DNA of 64,000 nt from Fulvivirga lutea. GTDB lineage: Bacteria > Bacteroidota > Bacteroidia > Cytophagales > Cyclobacteriaceae. Shown here piece after piece: positions 19,350 through 29,800 of this stretch. Positions within the stretch are counted from its first letter, which is position 1. Every line of letters starts with the position of its first letter. The stretch covers positions 1,903,488 to 1,967,487 of the forward strand of contig NZ_CP070608.1 of the NCBI RefSeq assembly GCF_017068455.1, read 5' to 3'. The notes under the pieces are model-generated. The model had not been told where the DNA came from and ran no database searches. It saw only the letters and a program-made list of their open reading frames with translations. The translations under genes and the position numbers were made by a program.

Positions 19350-21782
19350 CTAAGTTTCAAATTTTATCATAGTAAATTGCTTGCTCACTGTAAACTTTAT
19401 GTTATTGTTTTGCTGCTCGAAATGAACGGGCTGTTCATCTACCAGTATACTTTTAGGAACACCTTTATAGGCATGTAACACAATGTCAAAACTTTGGTAG
19501 GGTGCCTGGTAATCACCTTCCATAGTTTGAGAGATGGAGAAGTTAACACCATCAGTTTTTTGAATAAACTTCCTGATAGTACTTAATCCACGTTCAAAAT
19601 CTTTGCTGTGCCCATCATCTTCGTACAATAGTGTAGTAGTGGTTGCTTCAGCGGCATACACATGAAGTGTCAGTGCTTCGGGTTCAAACTCATCTACATA
19701 CTGCATTTTCGGCTGCATGGTAATAACAGACCCGCTTTTAACAAATAGCGGTAACTGATCGAGCGGTGCATTTACAGTTATTTCTGTTTTCCCTATCACT
19801 ACTTCATCCGTCCAGAAATTTACCCATTTACCTTCCGGTAAATACATATTTCTGCTTGTTGCTCCTTCCTCTGAAACAGGACAAACCAATATATGGTCGC
19901 CAAAAAGAAATTCTTCTTCTCTGTTAAGCGTCTCGGTATCGTTTTGATAAGCTAATGATATTGATTTCAGCATCGGGTTGCCAAACTCTGCATATTGCCA
20001 ATAGGTGGTATACAAATACGGCATCAGCTCATAGCGTAGCTCTATAAACCTACGCACAATACTTAAATACTTATCATCAAATTGCCACGGTTCTTTATCG
20101 CCATGATCTCCTGAAGAGTGAGTTCTAAAGAACGGGTGGAAAGTAGCTAATTGAATCCATCTGGTGTAGAGCTCACCATCAGGCGAACCAATAAAACCAC
20201 CTACATCTGAGCCGGCAAAGGAAATACCTGAAGCTGCCAATCGCTGGCATTGTATGTTGGCAATTTTTAGATGCTCCCAGGTGGCCATATTATCGCCTGT
20301 CCACACTGAGCTGAACCGCTGAATACCTGCAAAAGCTGATCTGCTTATTGTAAAGCTTCTTTCATTGCCATTGAAGCGCTCCAGGCCTTCATAGGTAGCA
20401 CGCGCCATTTGCATACCATACACGTTATGCGCTTTTCTGTGGCTGCATGGGTGCCCTTCGTAATGATGCCTCACATCCCTCGGGAAAGAGCCTTCTTCAA
20501 ATACGGCCGGTTCGTTCATGTCGTTCCAAACTCCAGCTACACCATCGCTCACCAGGCCACTAAACAAACCCGACCACCAATTTCGTGCTTCGGGGTTCGT
20601 AAAATCAGGGAAGTGACAAGGCCCCGGCCAAACGCTGCCTTTAAATCTGGCGCCATCCATTCTGGTGCAAAAATAGTTATGATGCACACCTTGCTGATAT
20701 ACTGGATAATACTGGTCGATCTTTATCCCCGGATCTATAATGACAATGGTTTTGAAGCCATCTTTTTTCAGATCTGAAATCATCTTTTTAGGATTGGGAA
20801 AACGTTTCTCATCCCACGTAAAGCATCTGTACCCATCCATGTAATCGATATCTAAATGGATCACATCACAAGGAATCTTTTTGGACCGGAAGTTATCGGC
20901 CAACTCACGAACCGTACTTTCAGGATAATAGCTCCATTTACTCTGATGATAGCCCAAAGCCCATTTTGGAGGCATCGGTGAAAACCCGGTAAGCTCAGTA
21001 TAGTCTTTTACAACATCAACGAGGTTAGGGCCGTAGATGAAATAATATCTCATTTCGCCACCTTGCGCCCAAAAACTTAAGGCCTCTTTTCTTTCTTTAC
21101 CAAAATCAAAGAAAGTTCTAAAAGAGCTATCCAGAAATATGCCATAGCCCAGCCCATCCTTTAAACCGGTAAAAAACGGAATGTTTTTATAAACAGGGTC
21201 GGTCTCATTTCCATAGCCGTAGCAATCGGTACCCCAAAGTTCCCTTCTGGTGCCGTTAAGGTTTAGTTTCCCTGTTTTATCGCCCAGGCTGTAGTATTTA
21301 TAGTCGGGCGATGATTTGAGTGTGGTGATCACCACATCGCCACCATACTTTTTCTCTTCCTTCCAATGATACCCTTTCTCATCTTCCATAATTACCTGGT
21401 CCTGGTCATTACAGATTTTGATGGTAAAGTTCTTTTTGTAGATATAGCACTTCAGCACGGAAGTGCGAACCAGAATGTAATCTTTCTGATCTTTAAATTT
21501 ATAGCGTGCATCGCCATACGAATATTCAGGATCAATGGCATACGAAAAGTCATCTTCAAAATAGCCATCGTTAGAGTACCTGAATTTTAATATCGATTGA
21601 TCGATGATACTCAATTGCAGCACAGAATGCTGTGCATATATTTTTAACGATTGTTTCTTCAGTTTCCAGCTTATCAGCTCACCCGGATAAAACTCCTGCT
21701 CTTCAACGCCTTTGAACTTTTCTATGTAATTACCTTCAAAGTTAGGCTCTTCCTGTATGGTTTCTTTCTTCTGTTCTTCCAT
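19350..21782 (-). CDS. Alpha-glucosidase, glycoside hydrolase family 31
   Basis: An 810-residue GH31 enzyme. The N-terminal beta domain is followed by the barrel with IPCDVIHLDIDYMDGYRCFT, the catalytic nucleophile in GVWNDMNEPAVF, the FTISRSAFAGIQRFSSVWTGDN region and FAGSDVGGFIG. Then come the proximal and distal C-terminal beta domains. No signal peptide is seen, so it is probably cytoplasmic and acts on glycogen- or maltodextrin-derived alpha-glucosides. An ATG 11 codons earlier (21815) is possible, but MEEQKKET at 21782 is a more normal start. It shares a 205-base intergenic region with the divergent glycogen synthase gene. Confidence 0.93.
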   Translation of the reverse strand: MEEQKKETIQEEPNFEGNYIEKFKGVEEQEFYPGELISWKLKKQSLKIYAQHSVLQLSIIDQSILKFRYSNDGYFEDDFSYAIDPEYSYGDARYKFKDQKDYILVRTSVLKCYIYKKNFTIKICNDQDQVIMEDEKGYHWKEEKKYGGDVVITTLKSSPDYKYYSLGDKTGKLNLNGTRRELWGTDCYGYGNETDPVYKNIPFFTGLKDGLGYGIFLDSSFRTFFDFGKERKEALSFWAQGGEMRYYFIYGPNLVDVVKDYTELTGFSPMPPKWALGYHQSKWSYYPESTVRELADNFRSKKIPCDVIHLDIDYMDGYRCFTWDEKRFPNPKKMISDLKKDGFKTIVIIDPGIKIDQYYPVYQQGVHHNYFCTRMDGARFKGSVWPGPCHFPDFTNPEARNWWSGLFSGLVSDGVAGVWNDMNEPAVFEEGSFPRDVRHHYEGHPCSHRKAHNVYGMQMARATYEGLERFNGNERSFTISRSAFAGIQRFSSVWTGDNMATWEHLKIANIQCQRLAASGISFAGSDVGGFIGSPDGELYTRWIQLATFHPFFRTHSSGDHGDKEPWQFDDKYLSIVRRFIELRYELMPYLYTTYWQYAEFGNPMLKSISLAYQNDTETLNREEEFLFGDHILVCPVSEEGATSRNMYLPEGKWVNFWTDEVVIGKTEITVNAPLDQLPLFVKSGSVITMQPKMQYVDEFEPEALTLHVYAAEATTTTLLYEDDGHSKDFERGLSTIRKFIQKTDGVNFSISQTMEGDYQAPYQSFDIVLHAYKGVPKSILVDEQPVHFEQQNNNIKFTVSKQFTMIKFET

Positions 21783-21987
21783 CTTATCACATTGATATCG
21801 CCTTGATAATATCAAAGCGTATTCAAATTAAAACACTTATTATGTTTAAACACCAATCGTAAAGTATATTTATTTAGGCTGCCGCACTATCTTTTTAACA
21901 CTAAATCTGTTAATTTTTGAAATTAAACTTACTGAAGCACTTAAATTGAATTAATTTATTGGCTCGTTTTAAAAACAACAGGATTTC

Positions 21988-23811
21988 ATGTCTAAAGAGG
22001 CTGCATTAAATACAGAAGAACATCTACTTGCCGAAATCGCCTGGGAAGTGTGTAATCAGGTGGGTGGTATCTATACAGTGATACGCTCCAAAGTACCAAC
22101 CATGGTAAATAAGTGGGGTAAAAATTATGTTTTAGTAGGCCCTTATGCTAAGAAAGAAGCCAGCACAGATTTCGAGGAATCTGAATTTGAACATCCTATT
22201 TTAAAAGAAGCTATTAATAATTGCCGCGAAAAAGGGTTGGATATTAGGTGTGGCTTTTGGCTGGTATCTGGCAGACCAAAAACTATTCTCTTTAATTACC
22301 ATTCTGTTTTTCACGAGCTGGGAAATATAAAGTATTACTACTGGCAAGACCATTCGATTGATTTTAATAAGCACGACCCTCTGTTGGATGAAGTGCTTGC
22401 ATTTGGGTACATGGTGCATTTGTTTTTGTCGGAGCTTACCAGAGTAGCATTAAAACATAAGGTTAAACCGATTGCGCATTTCCATGAGTGGATGGCCGCT
22501 TCGGCCTTGCCCAATTTACGGAGAGATCAGGTGCCATTGCAAACAGTTTTTACAACGCATGCTACTTTACTTGGCCGCTATTTGGCCATGAACGACCCTC
22601 AATTTTATGACCATCTTCCATTTATGGACTGGCTCAAAGAAGCTCAGTATTTTAACATTGAGGCCAACGTGAAGTTGGAACGAGCATGCGTTCATGGTGC
22701 TCATGTGTTTACTACTGTGAGTGAGGTTACTGGTAAGGAATGTATGCACTTGCTCGGCAGAAGTCCTGATTTAATTCTACCTAACGGACTGAATATCGAG
22801 CGTTTTTCTGTGTTGCACGAAGTACAAAACCTGCATCACGAGTATAAGCAGTTGCTGGAGCAATTTGTGATGGGACATTTCTTCCAGAGCTATTCATTTG
22901 ACTTGGGTAAAACACTTTACTTTTTTACTTCCGGCAGGTTCGAGTATTTGAATAAAGGGTATGATCTAACATTAGAAGCACTTGCCAGACTTAACCATCG
23001 ATTAAAAGAATCGAATTCGCCATTTACGGTGGTCATGTTTTTTATAACAAAGCAGCCGGTGCATTCCATAAACCCTGATGTGCTGAACGCTCGTGCGATG
23101 CTGGATAAAATTCATGCGAATAGCGAATCTATCGTAGAACAAATTAAACAGCGGCTTATCCGCCAGTCGGCCTCGAGCCAGGGCGATCATAAACTACCCA
23201 ACTTAAATGATATGGTAGATGATTACTTGAAGTTAAGGCACCGCAGGATTATCCAATCGTGGAAAACAAATGAGCTACCACCTGTTGTTACACACAATTT
23301 GGTAGATGATGAAAAGGATGAAATTTTAAACTTCTTGCGCACATCAAACCTGGTGAACCATAGAGATGATAAGGTGAAGATTGTCTACCATCCTGATTTT
23401 ATTTCCAGTACCAATCCCTTGTTTGGAATGGAATATAATGATTTTGTGCGCGCCTGCCATCTGGGGGTTTTCCCGAGTTATTATGAGCCCTGGGGTTATA
23501 CACCATTAGAATGTTTGGCACGAGGTGTAGCAGCTGTTACCTCTGATTTATCGGGCTTTGGAGATTATATGAAAAACGTAGATATCGGAGATGAAAAGCA
23601 CGGCATTTTCATTGTTAAAAGAGCCAATAAAAGTTTTGACGAATCGGCTGAAGCCTTATGCAATATTATGCTCAACTTTATACAAAACAGTAGCAGAGCA
23701 AGAATAGATATGCGGAATAAATCGGAAGACTTATCTGAGTGTTTTGATTGGAAGAATTTGTATAGTGCATACGAAAAAAGTTATATAAAGGCCACAGAGA
23801 CACTTTTTTAA
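21988..23811 (+). CDS. Glycogen synthase, GT3 family (eukaryote-type)
   Basis: A 607-residue GT3 synthase like fungal and animal glycogen synthases, not the bacterial GT5 GlgA. Near the N-terminus EIAWEVCNQVGGIYTVIRSK holds the nucleotide-sugar loop. AHFHEWMAASALP, VFTTHATLLGRYLA, FTSGRFEYLNKGYD and VFPSYYEPWGYTPLECLA are GT3 hallmarks. These enzymes use UDP-glucose. Length is slightly below the eukaryotic 640-740 because regulatory tails are absent. With the branching enzyme, GH31 and GT4 it makes a complete glycogen locus. DUF4301 follows after 18 bases. Confidence 0.95.
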   Translation: MSKEAALNTEEHLLAEIAWEVCNQVGGIYTVIRSKVPTMVNKWGKNYVLVGPYAKKEASTDFEESEFEHPILKEAINNCREKGLDIRCGFWLVSGRPKTILFNYHSVFHELGNIKYYYWQDHSIDFNKHDPLLDEVLAFGYMVHLFLSELTRVALKHKVKPIAHFHEWMAASALPNLRRDQVPLQTVFTTHATLLGRYLAMNDPQFYDHLPFMDWLKEAQYFNIEANVKLERACVHGAHVFTTVSEVTGKECMHLLGRSPDLILPNGLNIERFSVLHEVQNLHHEYKQLLEQFVMGHFFQSYSFDLGKTLYFFTSGRFEYLNKGYDLTLEALARLNHRLKESNSPFTVVMFFITKQPVHSINPDVLNARAMLDKIHANSESIVEQIKQRLIRQSASSQGDHKLPNLNDMVDDYLKLRHRRIIQSWKTNELPPVVTHNLVDDEKDEILNFLRTSNLVNHRDDKVKIVYHPDFISSTNPLFGMEYNDFVRACHLGVFPSYYEPWGYTPLECLARGVAAVTSDLSGFGDYMKNVDIGDEKHGIFIVKRANKSFDESAEALCNIMLNFIQNSSRARIDMRNKSEDLSECFDWKNLYSAYEKSYIKATETLF

Positions 23812-23829
23812 ACTATTGAAACAAATAGA

Positions 23830-25332
23830 ATGAACGAAGATCTTAAGAAAGAATTAGAGCAGCTGTGCAAATCTCCAGCAAAAGTAGAGGAGCAGTTGAA
23901 CCGATTTAAAAATGGCTTTCCATTTTTATCGATTAAGAAACCTGCTACGGTAGGTAATGGCATAATTAAACTGTCTGAGGCCGATCTCGATCATTTTATT
24001 TCATTGTACAGCAAAGAAGCGGGCAACTATGAGATTACCAAATTTGTACCTGCCAGTGGCGCAGCCAGCCGTATGTTTAAAAGGCTGTTTGAATTTTTAA
24101 CGGAGGATGAATCTGAATCTGAAGATTCTAAATTTCTGAAGAAGTTTTTTGGAGGCATTGAGCATTTTGCATTCTACAATTCTTTGAATAAAAAGCTGGA
24201 AGCACAAGGCACATCTATTGAGGAAGCCAAGAAGAATAAAAACTACCATCAGATAGTAAAAGCATTGTTGAATGAAGATGGCCTGGGCTACGGTCAGTTG
24301 CCAAAAGGGCTTTTGGAATTCCACCTTTATGATGATTCTGCCAAAACACCTACAGCAGAACATTTTTCGGAAGGGGAGAAGTATGCTAAAGGTAAGGGCG
24401 GACAAGTACGCTTGCATTTTACCGTTTCACCAGAGCATCAGCAAGCCTTTAATGATGAAGTGGCGAAGCTTAAAAAAACATTTACGGACTACGAAGTTTC
24501 ATTCTCGCAACAGAACCCTGACACTGATACCATTGCCGTAACTCCTGATAATGAGCCTTTTAGAGAGGAAGATGGCAGTATATTATTTCGCCCTGCAGGA
24601 CATGGAGCTTTAATTGAAAACCTCAATAAAATTGATGCGGATATCGTATTCATTAAAAACATAGACAATGTAGTGCCTGATCATTTTAAGGAGAAGACCA
24701 TTGTGTATAAAAAAGCCCTGGGCGGGTTGCTTATCGAGGTGCAAAAGAAACTATTCGCACATCTGGAGAAGCTAACTCAAAACCCATCTGAAGGAGATAT
24801 CGCAGCGATAGAAAGTTTTGCCAAAAATGAGTTGATGCTCAGCTTTAAGCAAGGGTTTGAAACACTTTCCGCTGGCGATAAGGTAAGCTATTTAAAAAGC
24901 CTTCTGCATCGCCCACTAAGGGTGTGCGGTATGGTGCCCAACACAGGTGAGCCTGGTGGTGGCCCATTCTGGATAGAAGAAAAAGATGGTTCCAAAACAC
25001 TTCAAATTGTTGAAACCTCTCAGTTTAATCCCGATGATAAGGCTGCTGAACAGGCGCTCAATTCAGCCACACATTTTAACCCGGTAGATTTAATCTGTGC
25101 GTTTAAAGATTACCAGGGCAAGAAATTCGACTTGTTGAAGTTTGTAGATGCTGATACTGGTTTTATTACCGAAAAATCTAAAAACGGCAAAGACTTAAAA
25201 GCGCTGGAAATGCCCGGACTTTGGAATGGCGCCATGTCCAACTGGATAACCCTTTTTGTGGAAGTTCCCATCGAAACCTTCAACCCGGTAAAAACAGTGA
25301 ACGATTTGTTGCGGGCGGAGCATCAGGGGTGA
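23830..25332 (+). CDS. DUF4301 domain protein
   Basis: A 500-residue cytoplasmic protein with the DUF4301 pattern: FVPASGAASRMFKRLFEFL, GYGQLPKGLLEFHLY, LFRPAGHGALIENLNKIDAD and IVFIKNIDNVVPDH. The GHGALIENL and IKNIDN motifs resemble those of nucleotidyl-sugar pyrophosphorylases (GT-A fold), so a sugar-nucleotide-linked role is conceivable. It follows the glycogen synthase by 18 bases on the same strand, probably in the same transcript. The biochemical function of the family is unknown to me. Confidence 0.85.
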   Translation: MNEDLKKELEQLCKSPAKVEEQLNRFKNGFPFLSIKKPATVGNGIIKLSEADLDHFISLYSKEAGNYEITKFVPASGAASRMFKRLFEFLTEDESESEDSKFLKKFFGGIEHFAFYNSLNKKLEAQGTSIEEAKKNKNYHQIVKALLNEDGLGYGQLPKGLLEFHLYDDSAKTPTAEHFSEGEKYAKGKGGQVRLHFTVSPEHQQAFNDEVAKLKKTFTDYEVSFSQQNPDTDTIAVTPDNEPFREEDGSILFRPAGHGALIENLNKIDADIVFIKNIDNVVPDHFKEKTIVYKKALGGLLIEVQKKLFAHLEKLTQNPSEGDIAAIESFAKNELMLSFKQGFETLSAGDKVSYLKSLLHRPLRVCGMVPNTGEPGGGPFWIEEKDGSKTLQIVETSQFNPDDKAAEQALNSATHFNPVDLICAFKDYQGKKFDLLKFVDADTGFITEKSKNGKDLKALEMPGLWNGAMSNWITLFVEVPIETFNPVKTVNDLLRAEHQG

Positions 25333-25395
25333 GCCATGTCGTTTGATTTCTATTATACTATGCATTTGCATATAATCTTCAACTAAATATCTCCA

Positions 25396-26259
25396 ATGGA
25401 TTCTATCTCTACTGCAATATTAGCCCTGTCATTAATCATCATTATGCTGGGCATGGGTTTGTCTTTAACCATTGCCGATTTCACTCGCATATTTATCAAT
25501 CCTAAAGCAATACTGACAGGCTTGTTCTGCCAATTGGTGGCATTACCGGTGATAGGGTTTGGGATTATCTCTGTCATGGACTTGCCTGCTGAGATAGCCA
25601 TTGGTCTGATTATCCTGGCAGCATGTCCGGGTGGGCCAACATCCAATTTGATAGCCCATTTAGCCAAAGGAGATTTAGCCTTATCTGTTTCATTAACTGC
25701 CATTAGCAGTTTAGTGACCTTGTTGAGTATTCCGATTTTGATCAATATGGGTTTGAACAGGGTGTTGGGACAAGGCACTTTGATCCAACTCAATGTTGTG
25801 TCTACCATAGCTCAAATTTTTGTCATAGTTATTCTGCCTGTAGGTATAGGAATGTGGATTCGTGCTCGCAAAGAGGCTTTTGCCGACCGTATGTTAGAGC
25901 CCGTTAGAAAAGCCTCGGCATTGGTGTTTGTTTTGGTGCTAGTTGGAGTGATTGCCAAAGAAAGAGCTAATCTCATCCCTTTTTTCCAACAAGCGGGTAT
26001 TGCAGCGCTTATTTTAAATGTACTAACTATGGGCTTCGGCTATTTTATTGGCCGGATCATGTCACTCTCAATACCACAACGCATCTCCATCTCAATAGAA
26101 GGCGGAATCCAAAACGGTACGCTAGCGATAACCATAGCAACCGCCATCCTACACAATAGTGCCTATGCGATAACTCCTGCGGTTTATAGCATTATCATGT
26201 TTCTAACTTCCGGGTTACTTGTGTTTATGTTGGGTAGGAGGAAGGTTAGTGGGGTTTAG
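25396..26259 (+). CDS. Bile acid:sodium symporter (BASS/SBF) family transporter
   Basis: A 287-residue inner-membrane protein with about nine hydrophobic helices. Family motifs: MLGMGLSLTIADF near the start, LAACPGGPTSNLIAHLAKGD and SISIEGGIQNGTLAITIATA, which cover the two sodium-binding crossover helices. Members carry organic acids with Na+; the substrate is not predictable. The start ATG follows a short intergenic gap and the gene appears monocistronic. Confidence 0.92.
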   Translation: MDSISTAILALSLIIIMLGMGLSLTIADFTRIFINPKAILTGLFCQLVALPVIGFGIISVMDLPAEIAIGLIILAACPGGPTSNLIAHLAKGDLALSVSLTAISSLVTLLSIPILINMGLNRVLGQGTLIQLNVVSTIAQIFVIVILPVGIGMWIRARKEAFADRMLEPVRKASALVFVLVLVGVIAKERANLIPFFQQAGIAALILNVLTMGFGYFIGRIMSLSIPQRISISIEGGIQNGTLAITIATAILHNSAYAITPAVYSIIMFLTSGLLVFMLGRRKVSGV

Positions 26260-26334
26260 AGGTTTTTATAATCCAAGGAATAGGACTTGTTAAGTATAAT
26301 ATAATGTTGGTTTATGGGTTGGGTCTCGTTGTTA

Positions 26335-26493
26335 TATTTTCGTACAGATCATTGATAGTCCCGTACAGTGGGATTAAAATAATACCTGATCCACTATGCC
26401 TTTTTCAAGTAAAGAATAGAGCATTACCACATTAGAGTTATTCTCCCCGAATTTGTTGGATGTGCCATGTCAGCAGACAATGATGTTTTTCAT
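26335..26493 (-). pseudogene. Decayed 5' fragment of a DUF2235 (T6SS phospholipase-like) gene
   Basis: Reading the minus strand from ATG 26493 gives MKNIIVC, a stop where Asp is expected, then HGTSNKFGENNSNVVMLYSL and LEKGIVDQVLF. This corresponds to the KNIIVCCDGTWNKFGENN start of DUF2235 hydrolases. A shift of frame then gives YYFNPTV, like the usual YYDPGVG. Only about 55 codons survive. The remaining DNA between 26260 and 26844 shows no further coding sequence that I can support. Confidence 0.6.
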
Positions 26494-26844
26494 TTGCTAA
26501 AATTTCCTTGAATATAAAGATTTGAAAAGAATGAAATTTTGTTTTTTCGGAGGGAATGTTTTGAGAAAGCCTTATTGTAGCCTTTTGGAGAGGTTTTTTA
26601 GTTTTGATGATTAGGGGATTTTGCTCAATTGATTAGGTGAAAATACCTAATGCTGAAAAATGAAATTAGAAATCTATTTCTATATTACGATTTAGTAAAA
26701 CCTTTAAAAGCTATATTTAATTTTATGACAACTAAACGGCTTTTATCTAGGCGAAGAGTTAAACTGCTAAATCTAAACTTGGCCTTGGTCAAAGTCTTGC
26801 ACAATAGCAGCTAAACTATTTTTATAGTAGGTAATTAAATCGAA

Positions 26845-29800
26845 ATGAGTAAAAAGTATAATTTCATTGACAACAAACCGCTTGGAAAAGACTTATTTGA
26901 AAGTCAATCACAAGAAAGTACTGCCAAGGTTATTTGCGATATTATAAAAGAAAATCAATTTCAAGTAATTGGAATAGATGGAGGCTGGGGAGTTGGTAAA
27001 AGTAACCTAGTACAGATTGTTGATGATAAACTCAAAGGTTATTCCTTTTTTATCTATGACGTTTGGGGTCATCAGGAAGATGAGCAAAGGAGATCATTAC
27101 TTGTTGAATTAACAGAATTTATAAGCGATGAAAAGAATAATTTGGTAAAGAATGAAGCCAAATGGAAGAATAAGCTTAAAAAATTACTTTCCAAGGAAAA
27201 GGAAGTTACAACCGAAAATCAACCTTATCTGAGCCCAGGATTCATAGCTTCTGTAATTTCTGTTATCTACACCCCCACTGCACTCGCGTTTAAAGATGAA
27301 TTTACTTTTGAAGATTGGTTATATATACCTGCTATTATTTGGAAAGTATTACTTTGGGGATTGCCTTGGCTAATAGTTTTCGCTCTATTTATAAAGCATT
27401 TAATTGATTCTCGGAAAAATTCTAAAGGATTTAGAGAGTTGTTAAAATCGGCCTTTCAAGAGACATTTCAGGTTTATACTGACAAGCAAAAAAAGGAAAC
27501 TAAAATTGAGACAATTTCAGAATATGAACCTCCAGTTAAAGCATTTCAAGATTGGATGTCTGAAATTGATAAAGATCTTAAAGATAAAAAACTAGTTTTA
27601 GTTTTAGACAATTTTGATAGGTTACCAAAGAACCATATACTAAACGTTTGGTCTTCAATTCATGTGTTTTTTGCCGAAAAAACATATACGAATATCAAGG
27701 TTATTATTCCATTTGATAGGAAACACATAAAAAATGCGTTTAAGGATTTAAATGGTGAATCTGAGAATGAAAATTTTGCCGATGACTATATTAATAAAAC
27801 TTTTGATATAGTGTTTAGGGTTGCACCTCCAATTCTTTCAAGTTGGAAAATCTTCTTTAAAACTAATTGGAAAAATGCATTTCCAAGTTTTAGTGAAGAT
27901 GAATATGAAAGAGTGGAGCTTGCTTATGAAATATTAAGACCCAACATCACCCCTAGAGAAATAGTCGCATTTATAAATGATTGTGTTTCTACTAAATTGC
28001 TTCAAGAATCAATTCCTGACAGGTACATAGCTATATTTTTACTTAATAGAGAGATTATACTAAATCACCCATTAAATGCAATAAACAATTTAGACTATCT
28101 CAGAGGATTAAAGTCATTGTACGAACAGGATACCAAGTATGCAGAGTATATCACAGCTCTAGCTTATCAAATAAACCCTGAAAATGCTCTAGAGGTAGTT
28201 TATCGAAAACAATTGAAAGATAGCTTGGTGAACAAGGACAATGAAAAGTTTACTGAAATATCCAAGACACAAGTATTTACACATATTATTAAACCAGTCT
28301 TAAATGAAATTAAGGAATACGGAAACCCCATTTTAGTCCTCAAAGAATTAGAGGTATCAAAACAAGTTTCTCAGAGTAGGTTAGATAACATTTGGCAATC
28401 GATATATGCACAGGTCAAGGCAGGGCAATTAAGCACCGGCAAATTGGAAGAAGCTCAAATTGTACTTTTAAGCAAGCTGAAAAGCTCATTCAAAACAGAA
28501 TGGTTAAAGCTTATATTAAGCTCTTTTTGGGTTGGTAATGAAGGTTTGAATATAGATGACTATGTGAAGAATATAGATGGATTAAGAGAGGCTTGTTCCA
28601 AAATGGATTGGGATGTAGATGTTTTGAAGTATGTTGAAAAGAAAAAAGTATCTGTAGAGCATATAAAACAGCTAGTAGAGCTTAAAGGAGATGAATATTT
28701 GAATTATAAGCTTTCCTGTTCGAGTATTGAGATTGATGAATATTTAGAGGGCCTTGCTGTTAGTGAACTTGATGAAGCTGAATTCATATATTATATGAGC
28801 AATGCAGGGGATTTTAAGAAATTCACCAAAAAATTGTATGAGTATCTTCAACAAAATAAAAATAATAAGGATCATGTAAAGAGAATTATTGATCTGCTTA
28901 AGCTAGTGGATCGGGATAAATTTGACGTTTCAACGGTTCTTGCTGATGCTGATATTTACACACTTATCAGCAACACTCAAATCGATGAAGAGGTGATGAT
29001 AGATTTAGCAGCTCTGCGTCTATCTTTATTATCCAAAAGCCATGCTTCATATCAAGGTGTTTATAGTAAAGTCCTGAATATTGATGATGATGAGTTTAGT
29101 AGTTCAGTTGCACAGGAATTAGAATGGTATATTAATTATCACGAATTTCTTGTTGGGTCAACTTCTTTTACTAATGCCTTAGTAAAGTCTGTTGTAAAAC
29201 AACTTCTTTTAATTGAAAGAAATCATGAATCTTATTGCATTGAACCAATTATTAAAAATTTGATTCCAATTGCCGATGTTAATGAGTTGAATACTGAGGA
29301 AATATTGAATTCTTTAGAGGATTTCCCTGAAGGGGATTACTTAGTAAAAGAGTTACTCAAACTTGACAGTAAAACCCTTGAAATACTTTTTAAAAGTGAT
29401 AGTAAAGCCGCCAATATGGTAATCGAATTATTAACTAATCACTTTAAAGGTTTGATTAAGGAAGGTTGGAATGACATTTTCTCTGATTTGAACTCTTCAA
29501 CCTTTGATAATTTAAGAGCAATTAATTTTAATCAGTGGAATGCGTTCGCCTTGGAAGAATTTAAATCACTGCTCTTACACATAGTGGATGAATCTGAGAT
29601 TGAAGAAATTGAAGTCGTAGAATGGTTAATTGAAAGTTTTAAGTCCAGTGGAAAGAGCCTTGAAAATACATTTAAAAGTATTCGTGATAGATTGATTTTA
29701 AACGACTCCATATCAACCGAGGTTTTTAATTTATTGCTCAAGCCTGTTGTTGATTTTGGTAAGTTGATAGAAAAGCCAGATGATTCTGTACGCACAATCT

